A stretch of DNA of 64,000 nucleotides from Xanthobacter autotrophicus Py2 (GCA_000017645.1 CP000781.1:3707501-3771500); one strand, 5' to 3'. Positions 20,327 through 29,721 are shown, counted from the stretch's first letter. Notes: generated from the sequence alone by a model not told the origin. Made by a program: numbers and translations.

Positions 20327-21559
20327 GTGAACGCGCCGGTGCAGCCCGTCATCCGGCTGAAGGGCAAGGCCTTCTCCCTGGCGATCCTGGTGATCGCCGA
20401 GGTCGCGGCCATGGCGACCTGGTTCGCCACGACCGCTTCCCTCGGCGCCATCCGGGCGCAATGGGACCTGTCGCCGTTCCAGGAGGCCCTGCTCACCAGT
20501 TCCGTGCAGGCGGGCTTCGTCGCCGGCACCCTTCTGAGCGCCCTGCTGTCGCTGGCCGACCGGGCGGACCTGAGAACCCTGTTCTCGGCGTCCGCCCTCG
20601 TCGCCGCATTGGCCAACGGCGCCATCCTGCTGTTCGAGCCCACTCACCCGGCGGTGGCGATCCTGCGCTTCGTCACCGGCATGTGCATGGCGGGTGTCTA
20701 TCCGGTGGGAATGAAGCTTGCCGCCACCTGGGCGCGGGGCGACCTCGGCCTGCTCATCGGCATGCTGGTGGCGGCCCTGACGCTGGGCTCGGCGTCGCCG
20801 CACGCCATGGCCGCCATCGGCGGGCTCGACTGGCGGGCGCCCGTTGCGGGCGCGGCGACGAGCGCGCTCGTCGCCGCGGTCCTGATCCGCTTCGCGCAGC
20901 TGGGGCCTAACCAGGCCAAGGCTCCGCCCCTGCGCCTGTCCAATGCCCTCGATGCCGTCCGCCGGCCGGCGCTGCGGCTCGCCAACCTCGGCTATTTCGG
21001 CCACATGTGGGAGCTCTATGCCATGTGGGCGTGGATCGGCGCCTTCTTCGCCGCGAGCTTCGCCCTGCGCTACGGCGATGCCCCGCCGTTCGACCCTCGC
21101 CTCGCCACCTTCGCAGTGGTGGCCATCGGCGCGCTGGGCGCGCTCGGCGGCGGGTTCGCGGCGGACCGCCTGGGCCGGACCTTCGTGACGGCCCTGTCCA
21201 TGGCCGTGAGCGGCCTGTGCGCGGCGGTCATCGGCCTGCTCTTCGGCGCCTCCCCCTGGCTGCTGCTGCCCGTCGCCCTGGTCTGGGGCGTGAGCGTGAT
21301 CGCCGATTCCGCGCAATTCTCCGCCGCCGTCACCGAATTGTCCGACCGCAGCCTGGTGGGCACCATGCTCACGGTTCAGACCTGCGTCGGCTTCCTCATC
21401 ACCCTGGCGAGCATCCATCTGCTGCCCTACGCGGTGGATCTGCTCGGCTGGCGCTACGCCTTCTGCCTGCTCGCCATCGGCCCCTTCCTCGGCGTCTTCG
21501 CCATGCTCCGCCTGAGGCTGCGGCCCGAGGCTGCGGCCATGGCGGGCGGCCGCCGCTGA
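20327..21559 (+). CDS. MFS transporter
   Basis: This 410-residue integral membrane protein has about twelve hydrophobic segments and ADRLGRTFV in the loop 8-9 region, as expected for the major facilitator superfamily. It starts with GTG at 20327, one base after the stop of the binding-protein gene, so translation is probably coupled. Its place between a binding protein and CoA-activation enzymes suggests uptake of a carboxylic acid. The substrate is not readable from sequence. Confidence 0.88.
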   Translation: MNAPVQPVIRLKGKAFSLAILVIAEVAAMATWFATTASLGAIRAQWDLSPFQEALLTSSVQAGFVAGTLLSALLSLADRADLRTLFSASALVAALANGAILLFEPTHPAVAILRFVTGMCMAGVYPVGMKLAATWARGDLGLLIGMLVAALTLGSASPHAMAAIGGLDWRAPVAGAATSALVAAVLIRFAQLGPNQAKAPPLRLSNALDAVRRPALRLANLGYFGHMWELYAMWAWIGAFFAASFALRYGDAPPFDPRLATFAVVAIGALGALGGGFAADRLGRTFVTALSMAVSGLCAAVIGLLFGASPWLLLPVALVWGVSVIADSAQFSAAVTELSDRSLVGTMLTVQTCVGFLITLASIHLLPYAVDLLGWRYAFCLLAIGPFLGVFAMLRLRLRPEAAAMAGGRR

Positions 21560-21579
21560 CGTTTCCCGACGAGGCACCC

Positions 21580-22401
21580 ATGACCTATTCCAAGATCCTC
21601 TACGAGACGCTCCATGGCGTCGCCCGCATCACCCTCAACCGGCCCGAGCGCACCAATGCCCTCGACCAGGAGATGCTGGGCGAGATCAATGCCGCCATGG
21701 ACGCGGCCGAGGCCGATGCGGGCGTGAAGGCGGTGATCGTGCGTGGAGCCGGCAACGCCTTCTCCTCCGGCTTCGACCTCAAGGCGCAGATGGAGGCGCG
21801 CCCGGCGGGCGTGGATGCCTGGCGCCCGCTGCTGCGCAAGGATTTCGACACGGTGATGCGGTTCTGGCATTGCCCCAAGCCCACCATCGCCGCGGTGCGC
21901 GGCCCGTGCCTCGCCGGTGCCTGTGAGCTGGCCCTCGCCTGCGACATGACCATCGCCACCGAGGATGCCTTCTTCGGCGAGCCGGAACTGAAGTTCGGCG
22001 CCGGCATCGTGGTGATGCTGCTGCCCTGGATCGTCGGTCCCAAGATCGCCAAGGAGATCATCCTCCTGGGCGAGGACCGGGTGCCGGCCCGGCGCGCCGC
22101 CGAGATCGGCATGGTCAACCGCGTCGTCGATGGCGACGGGCTGGACGCCGAGGCCCTGCGCATCGCCCGGCACATCGGGGCCATCGATCCGGGTCTGGTG
22201 AAGGAGACCAAGCGCGCGCTCAACCGGGCACTGGAGACGCAGGGTATGCTGCAGGCGCTGGAAAGCGCGCTGGAGATCGATCTTGCCATCGAGGGGGCCG
22301 GCTCGCCCGACAAGATTGCCTTCTTCGAGGTCGCCCGGCGCGACGGGTTGAGGGCGGCTATCGCCTGGCGCGACGCCCGCTTCCCCGCCCGCGACGCCTG
22401 A
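21580..22401 (+). CDS. enoyl-CoA hydratase/isomerase family protein
   Basis: This 273-residue crotonase-fold enzyme keeps both catalytic glutamates of true hydratases, in GACELALACD and FGEPEL, and an oxyanion-hole region near NAFSSGFDLKA. It would add water across the double bond of an enoyl-CoA, or act as a hydratase-lyase. The ATG at 21580 lies 21 bp after the MFS stop. The following gene, a CoA ligase, would supply its substrate. Confidence 0.88.
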   Translation: MTYSKILYETLHGVARITLNRPERTNALDQEMLGEINAAMDAAEADAGVKAVIVRGAGNAFSSGFDLKAQMEARPAGVDAWRPLLRKDFDTVMRFWHCPKPTIAAVRGPCLAGACELALACDMTIATEDAFFGEPELKFGAGIVVMLLPWIVGPKIAKEIILLGEDRVPARRAAEIGMVNRVVDGDGLDAEALRIARHIGAIDPGLVKETKRALNRALETQGMLQALESALEIDLAIEGAGSPDKIAFFEVARRDGLRAAIAWRDARFPARDA

Positions 22402-22411
22402 GGGGACCACG

Positions 22412-23830
22412 ATGCCCTCGCAGACCCGGCCCGGCGCGCTCTTCGACATCCTGTCAACGGCATCAGGCGAAGTCGAGGACGACAGCACCGCCTCGGGCAC
22501 GGCGGCCCTGGCATCGGCCGCCGCCGCCCTTGCCGCGCGCCTGGGGGCCGCCGGGATCCGGCCCGACGAGCCGGTGGTGGTGAGCGTCGCCAACCGCGCG
22601 GCGGACCTTGCCGCGCTGTTCGGCGTCTGGCAGGCGGGCGGCGTGGTGGTTCCCCTCCACGCCGCCGCCGCTGAGACGACGCGCGCGGCGATGCTGGACC
22701 AGGTCCGGCCCCGTTTCCTCCTGTCGGATGGCGAGCTGGTCACCCTGGCCGATGTTCCGCCGCCGGAGCGGCCGCTGCTGCGGGGCGCGGCGCTGGTGGT
22801 GTTCACATCCGGCTCTACCGGCAAGCCGAAGGGCGTCGTGCTCGGCCACGATCGCCTGGCGGCGAAGCTCGACGCGCTGCAGGAGCTCCTGCGGCTGACG
22901 CCGCTGGACACGGTCGTCCTGCCGCTGCAGCTCATTTTCATCTTCGGCCTGTGGGTGGCGCTGCTGTCGCTCCGGGCGGGAGCGCGGCTGGCGCTGGTGG
23001 GCAAGTTCTCGCCTGCCACGCTGCGCCGGCGGCTCCAGGGCGCGACGGTGCTGGCCACGGTACCCTCCATGCTGCGGACCATGTTCGGCGAGGGAGAGCT
23101 GGAGGCGCCGACGCTGCGCGCCATTCTCACCGGTGGCGAGGCGCTCGGCACGCACTTGTCCGGCCAGATCTCCCACCAGTTGCCCAGTGCCGGCGTCTTC
23201 GACCTCTATGGCCTGACCGAGACGGGATCCTGCGACTTCTGCCTCCTGCCACGCGATGCCGCGCCCGGCCGCGGCTCCATCGGCGTGCCGACCCGGGGCG
23301 TCACCTACCGCCTTGCCATCGATGACGCTGCCCCCGTCACGGCACCGGCGGACGCACCACAGGGCGAGCTGCAGGTTCGCTCGCCGTTCGGCATGCTGGG
23401 GTATCTGGACAATCCGGACCTGACCGAGGCCGCGTTCGCCGATGGCTATTTCCGCACCGGCGACGTGGCGCGCCAACGCCCTGACGGCTTCGTTGAGATC
23501 GTCGGCCGCATCAAGGAGATCATCTCGCGCGGTGGCAACAAGATCGCTCCGGCCGAGATCGAGCTGATCCTGTCGGCGCACCCCGCCGTGGCCGAGGTGC
23601 TCTGTGCGGGCGTCCCGGACCCGCGGCTCGGCGAGGCCCTCCATGTCGCCGTGGTCCTCAAGCCGGGGCATGCCGCGTCCGCCGACGAGCTTCGCAACTG
23701 GTGCAGGGAGCGGACCGAGCGCTTCAAGGTGCCTGACGCGATCCACATGGTCGATGGTCTTCCGACCGGCCCCACCGGGAAGGCCCTGCGCGCGGGCGTT
23801 CGGGAGCTGGCCCAGGCCCTGAAGCCGTAG
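22412..23830 (+). CDS. acyl-CoA synthetase (AMP-binding ligase)
   Basis: This 472-residue adenylate-forming enzyme has the P-loop TSGSTGKPKG, DLYGLTETG, the hinge region YFRTGDVARQRPDGF, and the catalytic-lysine motif PTGPTGKALR at the C-terminus. It activates a carboxylic acid to its CoA thioester. The 10-bp gap to the hydratase gene indicates an operon. It is somewhat shorter than long-chain ligases (~550), which fits small or aromatic acids. Confidence 0.88.
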   Translation: MPSQTRPGALFDILSTASGEVEDDSTASGTAALASAAAALAARLGAAGIRPDEPVVVSVANRAADLAALFGVWQAGGVVVPLHAAAAETTRAAMLDQVRPRFLLSDGELVTLADVPPPERPLLRGAALVVFTSGSTGKPKGVVLGHDRLAAKLDALQELLRLTPLDTVVLPLQLIFIFGLWVALLSLRAGARLALVGKFSPATLRRRLQGATVLATVPSMLRTMFGEGELEAPTLRAILTGGEALGTHLSGQISHQLPSAGVFDLYGLTETGSCDFCLLPRDAAPGRGSIGVPTRGVTYRLAIDDAAPVTAPADAPQGELQVRSPFGMLGYLDNPDLTEAAFADGYFRTGDVARQRPDGFVEIVGRIKEIISRGGNKIAPAEIELILSAHPAVAEVLCAGVPDPRLGEALHVAVVLKPGHAASADELRNWCRERTERFKVPDAIHMVDGLPTGPTGKALRAGVRELAQALKP

Positions 23831-24019
23831 TGGCGTTGGGCTCGGCACAGGGACCTGCCTGCCGGACACGTGCCCTTCTCTCCGGCGGCGTTACGAGCCG
23901 GGCGCGGGTCCAGGGGGCCGGTGCGATCACGTGGCGCGGCACCGAGGCTCCGGTGAGTTCAACTCAGGCTTGCCTTCTCCATACCTAACACGCAATCGTG
24001 AGGTGAGGAGATTCCATTG

Positions 24020-24652
24020 ATGACGAACGAAGCGCTGAACGACCCCGCGGACGTCCCGGCCGAACTTGACCGCTGGAACTGGGGTGCGTTCTTCCTCAAT
24101 TGGATCTGGGGTGTCGGCAATTCGACCTGGATCGCACTGCTCGCCCTCATCCCCCTCGTCAATATCATCATGATGATCGTGCTCGGCCTGAGGGGCAGCC
24201 GCTGGGCGTGGCGCAACCGCGCCTGGCGTAGCGTCGACCAATTTCGCCGCACCCAGCGCACCTGGGGGATCGCCGGCCTGATCGTCTGGATGGTTGTCCT
24301 CGGCGGCAGCGGGACGCTGGTCGCCAGCTTGCCGCGCATCCTCAAGAGCGCGGATGCATATGCGCTGACCATGAAAGCCGTCCAGTCGGATCAGGACGTC
24401 ACCAGGGCGCTTGGTCCGGACATCCAAGATAGCTTCTGGATTTTTGGCCAGGTCACCGTCAACAACGACGGCACCGGCTTCGCGAACTACAGCATTCCGA
24501 TCCATGGTGAGAGGGGATCAGCGAATGTGATCTCCCAAGCGACCCGCGAAGGCAAGCGCTGGACGATCCGTCAGCTCATCGTCAATGTCGAAGGTCAGCA
24601 CAAGCCTATCGTGATCATCCGCAATGGCCGACCGGGCGGCATCGGGGCCTGA
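24020..24652 (+). CDS. membrane protein with Coa1-type domain
   Basis: This 210-residue protein has an N-terminal WNWGAFFLNWIWG segment, two or three membrane helices (about residues 38-58 and 83-105), and a soluble C-terminal domain resembling the cytochrome c oxidase assembly factor Coa1 family. Bacterial homologues are common and uncharacterised. GAGGAG lies 10 bp before the ATG at 24020; a TTG three bases upstream is also possible. It appears to be monocistronic. Confidence 0.7.
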   Translation: MTNEALNDPADVPAELDRWNWGAFFLNWIWGVGNSTWIALLALIPLVNIIMMIVLGLRGSRWAWRNRAWRSVDQFRRTQRTWGIAGLIVWMVVLGGSGTLVASLPRILKSADAYALTMKAVQSDQDVTRALGPDIQDSFWIFGQVTVNNDGTGFANYSIPIHGERGSANVISQATREGKRWTIRQLIVNVEGQHKPIVIIRNGRPGGIGA

Positions 24653-24873
24653 AACCGAGCCCGTCGCGATAGCCGCCGCGCGGCGAAACGGGTTGAAGGC
24701 CCGTCGTCCGTCCATCTCGCCAGGCACAGGCCCGGCGTCGGCGCCAGCGAGTTGCGCTCTGGCGCGCTGGGGGATGCCTTGGCGTCGGTTCGGGTTCTAG
24801 GGAAGCACCGTCCTTGCGCCGACCGGGAGCTTCGCGCGCATGTCGCCGTTCAATGCCAAATCGCACGGAAAAA

Positions 24874-24948
<75 letters not shown>

Positions 24949-25084
24949 GCCGTCGTTCTGATCTAGCAGCGCCGCTGCCATGCGACAAGCGCCCCCAGAC
25001 CAGTCCCCAAAAGGAACGGCCCCGCCTTGGGGGCGGGGCCGTCCTGCCGGGCCGGACGCGGCGCGGGGGAACCGCGCGCCGGCG

Positions 25085-26776
25085 TCAGTGCCAGTGGTCG
25101 ATGTTGCGGTCCTTGGTCTCGGGCACGAACAGGAGGCCGATGATAAAGGTCATCAGGGCGATCACGATCGGGTACCAGAGGCCGTAGTAGATATCGCCGG
25201 TGGCCGCCACCATGGCGAAGGCGGTGGCCGGCAGAAGGCCGCCGAACCAGCCGTTGCCGATGTGGTAGGGCAGCGACATGGAGGTGTAGCGGATGCGGGC
25301 CGGGAACAGCTCCACCAGCGCCGCCGCGATGGGGCCGTACACCATGGTCACGAACAGCACCAGGATGAACAGCAGCCCGATCACAGCAGCCGTTCGCGCC
25401 TGGAAGATGTCGAACGGATGGGCCATCTTGATGATGTCCTTGTTCGTGGCGGCGGTGGGATAGCCCGCCGCCTGCAGCGCTGCGGCGGCAGACTTGTTGA
25501 AGTCCGGGCCGTAGGGCACCACCACGTCGTTCACCTTCAACTGCACCGGCGCGCCGGCGGGGCCGGGTTCCGTGGAGTACTTCACCGAGGACTTCGCCAG
25601 GAAGTCGCGGGCCATGTCGCACGGCGCGGTATAGACGCGGGTGCCCACCGGGTTGAACAGGCTGCCGCAATTGGCCGGGTCGGACACCACCGTCACCCGC
25701 ACGTTCTGGATGGCCTTCTCCAGCGCCGGGTTGGCGTAGGAGGTGATCATGTTGAACAGCGGGAAGTAGCTCGCGGCGGCGATCAGGCAGCCGGCGAGGA
25801 TGATGGGCTTGCGGCCGATCTTGTCCGACAGCCAGCCGAAGAACACGAAGAAGCCGGTGCCGAACACCAGCGACCAGGCGATCAGCAGGTTGGAGGTGTA
25901 GCCGTCCACCTTCAGGATCGATTGCAGGAAGAACAGGGCATAGAACTGGCCCGTGTACCAGACCACGCCCTGGCCCGCGACAAGGCCGAACAGGGCGATC
26001 AGGACGACTTTCAGGTTGCCCCAAGCGCCGAAGGCTTCCGAAAGCGGCGCCTTGGAGGTGGTGCCCTCCTCCTTCATCTTCTTGAAGGTGGGCGATTCGG
26101 AGAGCTGGAGCCGGATCCACACCGAGATGCCGAGCAGGGCGATGGATACCAGGAACGGAATGCGCCAGCCCCAGGCCGCGAACGCCGGCTCGCCCACCAG
26201 GGTGCGGGTGACCAGGATGATGATCAGCGACAGGAACAGTCCCAGCGTAGCGGTGGTCTGGATCCACGAGGTGTAGAAGCCGCGCCGCCCGTGGGGGGCA
26301 TGCTCCGCCACATAGGTCGCCGCGCCGCCGTACTCGCCGCCCAGCGCCAGGCCCTGGAGCAGGCGCAGGCCGATGAGGACGATCGGGGCGAGGATGCCGA
26401 TCTGGGTGGAGGAGGGCAGAATGCCGACGATGAAAGTCGACAGGCCCATGATGAGGATGGTGACGAGGAAGGTATATTTGCGGCCGACGAGGTCGCCGAT
26501 GCGCCCGAACACGATGGCGCCGAACGGCCGCACCAGGAAGCCGGCGGCAAAGGCGAGCAACGCGAAGATGTCGCGCGTCGCCTGGTCGAACATGGGCTTG
26601 CCGTCGGCGCCCGCCACATTGAAGAACTGGGCGCCGATGATGGCCGCCAGCGAGCCGTACAGATAAAAATCGTACCACTCGAATACGGTGCCGAGGGAGG
26701 AGGCGAAGATGACCTTCTTCTCCTCCCGGCTCATGGGACGCGGCTTGGCGGCCGCCCCTGCAGTCGTCACGCTCAT
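25085..26776 (-). CDS. MFS transporter, metabolite:H+ symporter (MHS) type
   Basis: This 563-residue membrane protein begins with SSLGTVFEWYDFYLYG, the signature of the MHS group (proline/betaine, shikimate, dicarboxylate symporters). It has GRIGDLVGRKYTF in loop 2-3 and ALGGEYGGAATYV in helix 4-5. It is about 120 residues longer than standard members because of a hydrophilic insertion at about residues 340-430, a region outside the core fold. The substrate is unknown. It stands alone between tRNA-Thr and rlmB. Confidence 0.88.
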   Translation of the reverse strand: MSVTTAGAAAKPRPMSREEKKVIFASSLGTVFEWYDFYLYGSLAAIIGAQFFNVAGADGKPMFDQATRDIFALLAFAAGFLVRPFGAIVFGRIGDLVGRKYTFLVTILIMGLSTFIVGILPSSTQIGILAPIVLIGLRLLQGLALGGEYGGAATYVAEHAPHGRRGFYTSWIQTTATLGLFLSLIIILVTRTLVGEPAFAAWGWRIPFLVSIALLGISVWIRLQLSESPTFKKMKEEGTTSKAPLSEAFGAWGNLKVVLIALFGLVAGQGVVWYTGQFYALFFLQSILKVDGYTSNLLIAWSLVFGTGFFVFFGWLSDKIGRKPIILAGCLIAAASYFPLFNMITSYANPALEKAIQNVRVTVVSDPANCGSLFNPVGTRVYTAPCDMARDFLAKSSVKYSTEPGPAGAPVQLKVNDVVVPYGPDFNKSAAAALQAAGYPTAATNKDIIKMAHPFDIFQARTAAVIGLLFILVLFVTMVYGPIAAALVELFPARIRYTSMSLPYHIGNGWFGGLLPATAFAMVAATGDIYYGLWYPIVIALMTFIIGLLFVPETKDRNIDHWH

Positions 26777-27262
26777 GGAAAAGTCCCTCCCGTCGCATCA
26801 GGGCTCCGCCCGGGGGCGGATGTCGAACTGAACACGATCTGTCGGAAGGCGGGCCGTGCCGGCACAACGCAAAACATCCGCGCGCACGGGATGCGGCGGG
26901 GTTGGCCCACGGGGCATTCACCTGCTCGATGAAGCAATCGCGACCTCTGGACTCCAGAAGCCGCGTTTCAGCCGCAAGGTGCCACGGGGTCCTTTGGCGT
27001 TTCTCCGTCGGCCCGCCGCTTCCGCCTCTGACGTGCGGATGTGTTCCGGCAGGCTTACTTGAACCAAGAAGTAGCAAGGGCCGGTCAACTTGCGGTGCAG
27101 GTTGTCCGATGCATGCTCACGGCGCACAATGCGCCATGTCGATACCATGACGAAGGTGTCGCGCAGTTACGATTGGTCAATGGTCTTAGGTGCGGTGGCG
27201 AAGTCTTTTTGCGGCAATGCAAAAACAACTTCCCTGCTTCCCCGCACCTGCAGGCGGGGCGC
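26777..27262. other. intergenic region without a supported gene
   Basis: These 486 bases hold the MFS promoter region and the 3' flank of rlmB. Visible structures are a perfect hairpin GGCGCA-CAA-TGCGCC (27121-27135) and an AT-rich inverted repeat TTTTTGC-GGCAAT-GCAAAAA (27206-27225). The latter is close enough to the rlmB stop to serve as a weak bidirectional terminator. Confidence 0.5.
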
Positions 27263-28129
27263 TCAGGCGCGCTTCATCACCCGCCGCGCCATGCCCAGGG
27301 AGAGGGCGGCGGCGTTGGACACGTTGAGGCTCTTGATGGCCCCCGGCAGGTCGATGCGCGCGAGCACGTCGCAGGTCTCGCGGGTGAGCTGGCGCAGGCC
27401 CTTGCCTTCGGCGCCCAGCACCAAAGCCAGTGGCGCTCGCATGGGCGTGTCTTCCAGGTCGGCGGGGCCCTCGCTGTCGAGGCCCACCACCAGCATGCCG
27501 TTCTCTTTCAGCTCGGTGAGCGCGCGCGCCAGGTTGGTCACGAGGCAGAAGGGCACATGCTCCAGCCCGCCCGACGCGCTCTTGGCGAGGACGCCGGTGG
27601 CGGCCGGGCTGTGGCGGGCGGTGGTGACGATGGCGCTGACCGCGAATGCCGCCGCCGAACGCACGATGGCGCCCACATTGTGCGGGTCGGTGATCTGGTC
27701 CAGCACCAGCACCAGGTCGGTCTTGGCGATGTCCTTGAGGCGCGGGGAGGGCAGGTGGTCCACCTCGGCGAGCAGGCCCTGGTGCACCGCGTCGGCGCCC
27801 AACAGCTTGTCGATGTCGCCCGGCCGCACGATCTCGGGCGCGATGGGTGGGGTCAGGCCTTCTTCCGCGAGGCGGTGGATTGCATTCTCGGTGGCGCGCA
27901 GGCGCCGGAAGCGGCGCTTCGGATTGCCGATGGCCTCCGCCACCGTGTGCCAGCCATAGAGCAGGGCCACGTCGTCCGCCCCCGCCCACGACGGCGGCTT
28001 GCCCCCGGCCTTGCCGCCACCGCCGCTGCCACCCTTAGCCCAGCGTGGGGCACCGGGCGCGCCGGGGCGGCTCGTGAAGGGCGGTCGGGAGCCGGGGCGG
28101 CGGGGTTCGCGGGGCGGACGGTCGGACAT
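27263..28129 (-). CDS. rlmB: 23S rRNA (guanosine-2'-O-)-methyltransferase (TrmH/SpoU family)
   Basis: This 288-residue protein has a Gly/Pro/Arg-rich N-terminal 60 residues, a substrate-binding domain (YGWHTVAEAIGNPKRRFR), and the SPOUT catalytic domain with the three family motifs: DQITDPHNVGAIVRSAAAF, LVLGAEGKGLR and IKSLNVSNAAALSL. It methylates 23S rRNA (position 2251 in E. coli). It lies beside tRNA and tuf genes, as in many alphaproteobacteria. Confidence 0.93.
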   Translation of the reverse strand: MSDRPPREPRRPGSRPPFTSRPGAPGAPRWAKGGSGGGGKAGGKPPSWAGADDVALLYGWHTVAEAIGNPKRRFRRLRATENAIHRLAEEGLTPPIAPEIVRPGDIDKLLGADAVHQGLLAEVDHLPSPRLKDIAKTDLVLVLDQITDPHNVGAIVRSAAAFAVSAIVTTARHSPAATGVLAKSASGGLEHVPFCLVTNLARALTELKENGMLVVGLDSEGPADLEDTPMRAPLALVLGAEGKGLRQLTRETCDVLARIDLPGAIKSLNVSNAAALSLGMARRVMKRA

Positions 28130-28315
28130 GGGGAGGCTTTGTCAGACCCCGCCGTCCGGCGCAAGGGGCGTCACGCGGGGATCCGGCGCCGGGATGCGGC
28201 GCGGGGATGCGGGCTGTGCGGTGCGGCGGGCTCCGGTCGGCAGCGATCGGGCCGGCTGTGGCGGAGCACCGCCGGCGCGCCGTCCACAGGCCGTGTGCAC
28301 CGGCATCATTTCCGG

Positions 28316-28344
28316 TTGACTTCAGCGCACAGCTTTCACATAAC
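28316..28344 (+). promoter_or_regulatory. sigma-70-like promoter upstream of tRNA-Tyr
   Basis: TTGACT (28316-28321) and CATAAC (28339-28344) are separated by 17 bp, a good housekeeping promoter for this GC-rich genome. It would start transcription about 125 nt before tRNA-Tyr and could drive the tRNA-Tyr/tRNA-Gly region. Confidence 0.55.
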
Positions 28345-28475
28345 CCCGATCCTCGGACGGTGATTTGAGCGTGCTCGTCGCCGGCTTCGTGTTGCTGGGA
28401 AATCCTCGGATCACCAGCTTGGCAAGAAGCCTTCCCGGCCTCAAGCTGGGAAGAACCGGTGCGACGGGCGTCGAT

Positions 28476-28560
28476 GGAGGGGTGCCCGAGTGGTTAAAGG
28501 GGACGGACTGTAAATCCGTTGGCTCTGCCTACGTTGGTTCAAATCCAACCCCCTCCACCA
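28476..28560 (+). tRNA. tRNA-Tyr (GTA anticodon)
   Basis: This 85-nt class II tRNA has acceptor stem GGAGGGG/CCCCTCC, encoded CCA, anticodon loop CTGTAAA with anticodon GTA, a long variable arm typical of tRNA-Tyr, and T-loop TTCAAAT. It is the first stable RNA of the tuf-secE region. Confidence 0.95.
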
Positions 28561-28576
28561 CCCGTCGTGCGGGCCG

Positions 28577-28610
28577 AGGCGTGAGCGGCGAAACCTGGTC
28601 TCACGCCTTT
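28577..28610 (+). terminator. stem-loop downstream of tRNA-Tyr
   Basis: AGGCGTGAG (28577-28585) pairs perfectly with CTCACGCCT (28600-28608) across a 14-nt loop and is followed by TT. The position just after tRNA-Tyr suggests a weak intrinsic terminator or a 3' processing structure. Confidence 0.5.
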
Positions 28611-28719
28611 GGCCGTAGCGGATTTCCCAATTCCGAGCCACGAAAGCGGCACGGCCATCTTGGCCCTGCGCCCGGCTTCTGGGAGCCCGTCTGCAAGTTC
28701 AGAAGGGCGCATCCGCAAT

Positions 28720-28825
28720 CGCCCCGTCATGCCTGGGTCGGTCCCGGGCATCTACGCGGATCCGCTTGGAGACGTGCGAAAGCCTTTGCCAGCCTCCTCG
28801 CGTGGATGGCCGGGCCGAAGCAGGG
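28720..28825. repeat. degenerate palindromic intergenic repeat (rhizobial type)
   Basis: The left part (CGTCATGCCTGGGTCGGTCC then CGGGCATCTACG) and the right part (CGTGGATGGCCGGGCC) face each other about 60 bp apart. They resemble the large CGTCATCCCGGG...CGTGGATGGCCGGG palindromic repeats scattered through Hyphomicrobiales genomes. This copy lies between tRNA-Tyr and tRNA-Gly. The match is by memory and degenerate. Confidence 0.45.
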
Positions 28826-28940
28826 GGCGGTTGCAACTGTCCCTCCGCCCGAAGGCGCGGCCATCGCCATCCGGACTTGTCCCCAGCCAGATCGCCCCCG
28901 TCTTCCGCCCGCCGGAGGGCTGTGTTAAGGCTCGCGGCGC

Positions 28941-29014
28941 GCGGGTGTAGCTCAATGGTAGAGCAGCAGCCTTCCAAGCTGAATACGAGGGTTCGATTCC
29001 CTTCACCCGCTCCA
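28941..29014 (+). tRNA. tRNA-Gly (TCC anticodon)
   Basis: The gene has acceptor stem GCGGGTG/CACCCGC, discriminator T and encoded CCA. The D-arm GCTC...GAGC, anticodon loop CTTCCAA with anticodon TCC, and T-arm GAGGGTTCGATTCCCTT are all intact. It sits upstream of the lipoprotein and tuf. Confidence 0.95.
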
Positions 29015-29109
29015 CTCCACTTCCGGCATATGTCCTTGCGGCAAGTTTCCACTTCCGCTTGTGCTCTCTTTGAGGCAGCTTCCCGCCCGCCTACCTCCGG
29101 GGGAAGTCC

Positions 29110-29721
29110 GTGCGCCTGCAATTCCTGATCTGGCCGATCCTGCTCGTCATCCTCGCCGCGTGCGCGTCGCTGCCCGCGCCCTCCATTTCGCTGGCCGACC
29201 TCGGCCAGTTCCGCCTTGCCGGCGTCGAGGTGAAAGGCGCGCAGGCGTTCGGCTCATGGCCGGCGGAGGAGGAAGCCTATCTGGCCGCCCACGCTCTCGA
29301 CCAGGACACGATCAACCGGATCAAGACACGCCCCATCCGCGAGGAGCCGGCCATGGCCAGCTTCGCGCTCGCGCGTGCGTCGAGCCTGTTCCAACAGGAG
29401 ATGCCGTCCGCGACGGAATCCATTTTCACCGGGCAGAAGCCGGTGAAAATTGTGGTGGACCTCCGACGCTTCGACGTGCCCTCGGTGGCGCGGCGCATCT
29501 TCACCGACCAGGTCGCAATCCTGTCCGGGCGGGTGCTGCTGGTCGACCAACACGGCGTGACGCTGCTTGATTCTCCGGACCTTAATGTCGCCATTCCCTT
29601 GCTGGGCGGGCTGTCGAGCCCGGTCGCCTCGGCGATGGAGGCGTCGTCCGGCAACGATCCGGGGGCAGGCCTCGTGCGCAAGTTCGCCGAGGCCTATCGC
29701 GGGTGGCTCTTGCAGAAGTAG
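29110..29721 (+). CDS. putative lipoprotein of unknown function
   Basis: This 203-residue protein starts with GTG after GGGGGAAG. It has a lipoprotein signal peptide ending in the lipobox LAAC (Cys near residue 18), so it is probably anchored in the membrane and faces the periplasm. The rest is soluble, without a motif I recognise; [19 protein letters not shown] and [16 protein letters not shown] are the most structured-looking parts. It lies between tRNA-Gly and tuf. Confidence 0.75.
   Translation: MRLQFLIWPILLVILAACASLPAPSISLADLGQFRLAGVEVKGAQAFGSWPAEEEAYLAAHALDQDTINRIKTRPIREEPAMASFALARASSLFQQEMPSATESIFTGQKPVKIVVDLRRFDVPSVARRIFTDQVAILSGRVLLVDQHGVTLLDSPDLNVAIPLLGGLSSPVASAMEASSGNDPGAGLVRKFAEAYRGWLLQK

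Noticed and set aside
26856..27150. Short open frames in the MFS-rlmB gap
   Set aside because: They have no ribosome-binding site, no recognisable similarity, and overlap one another in different frames.
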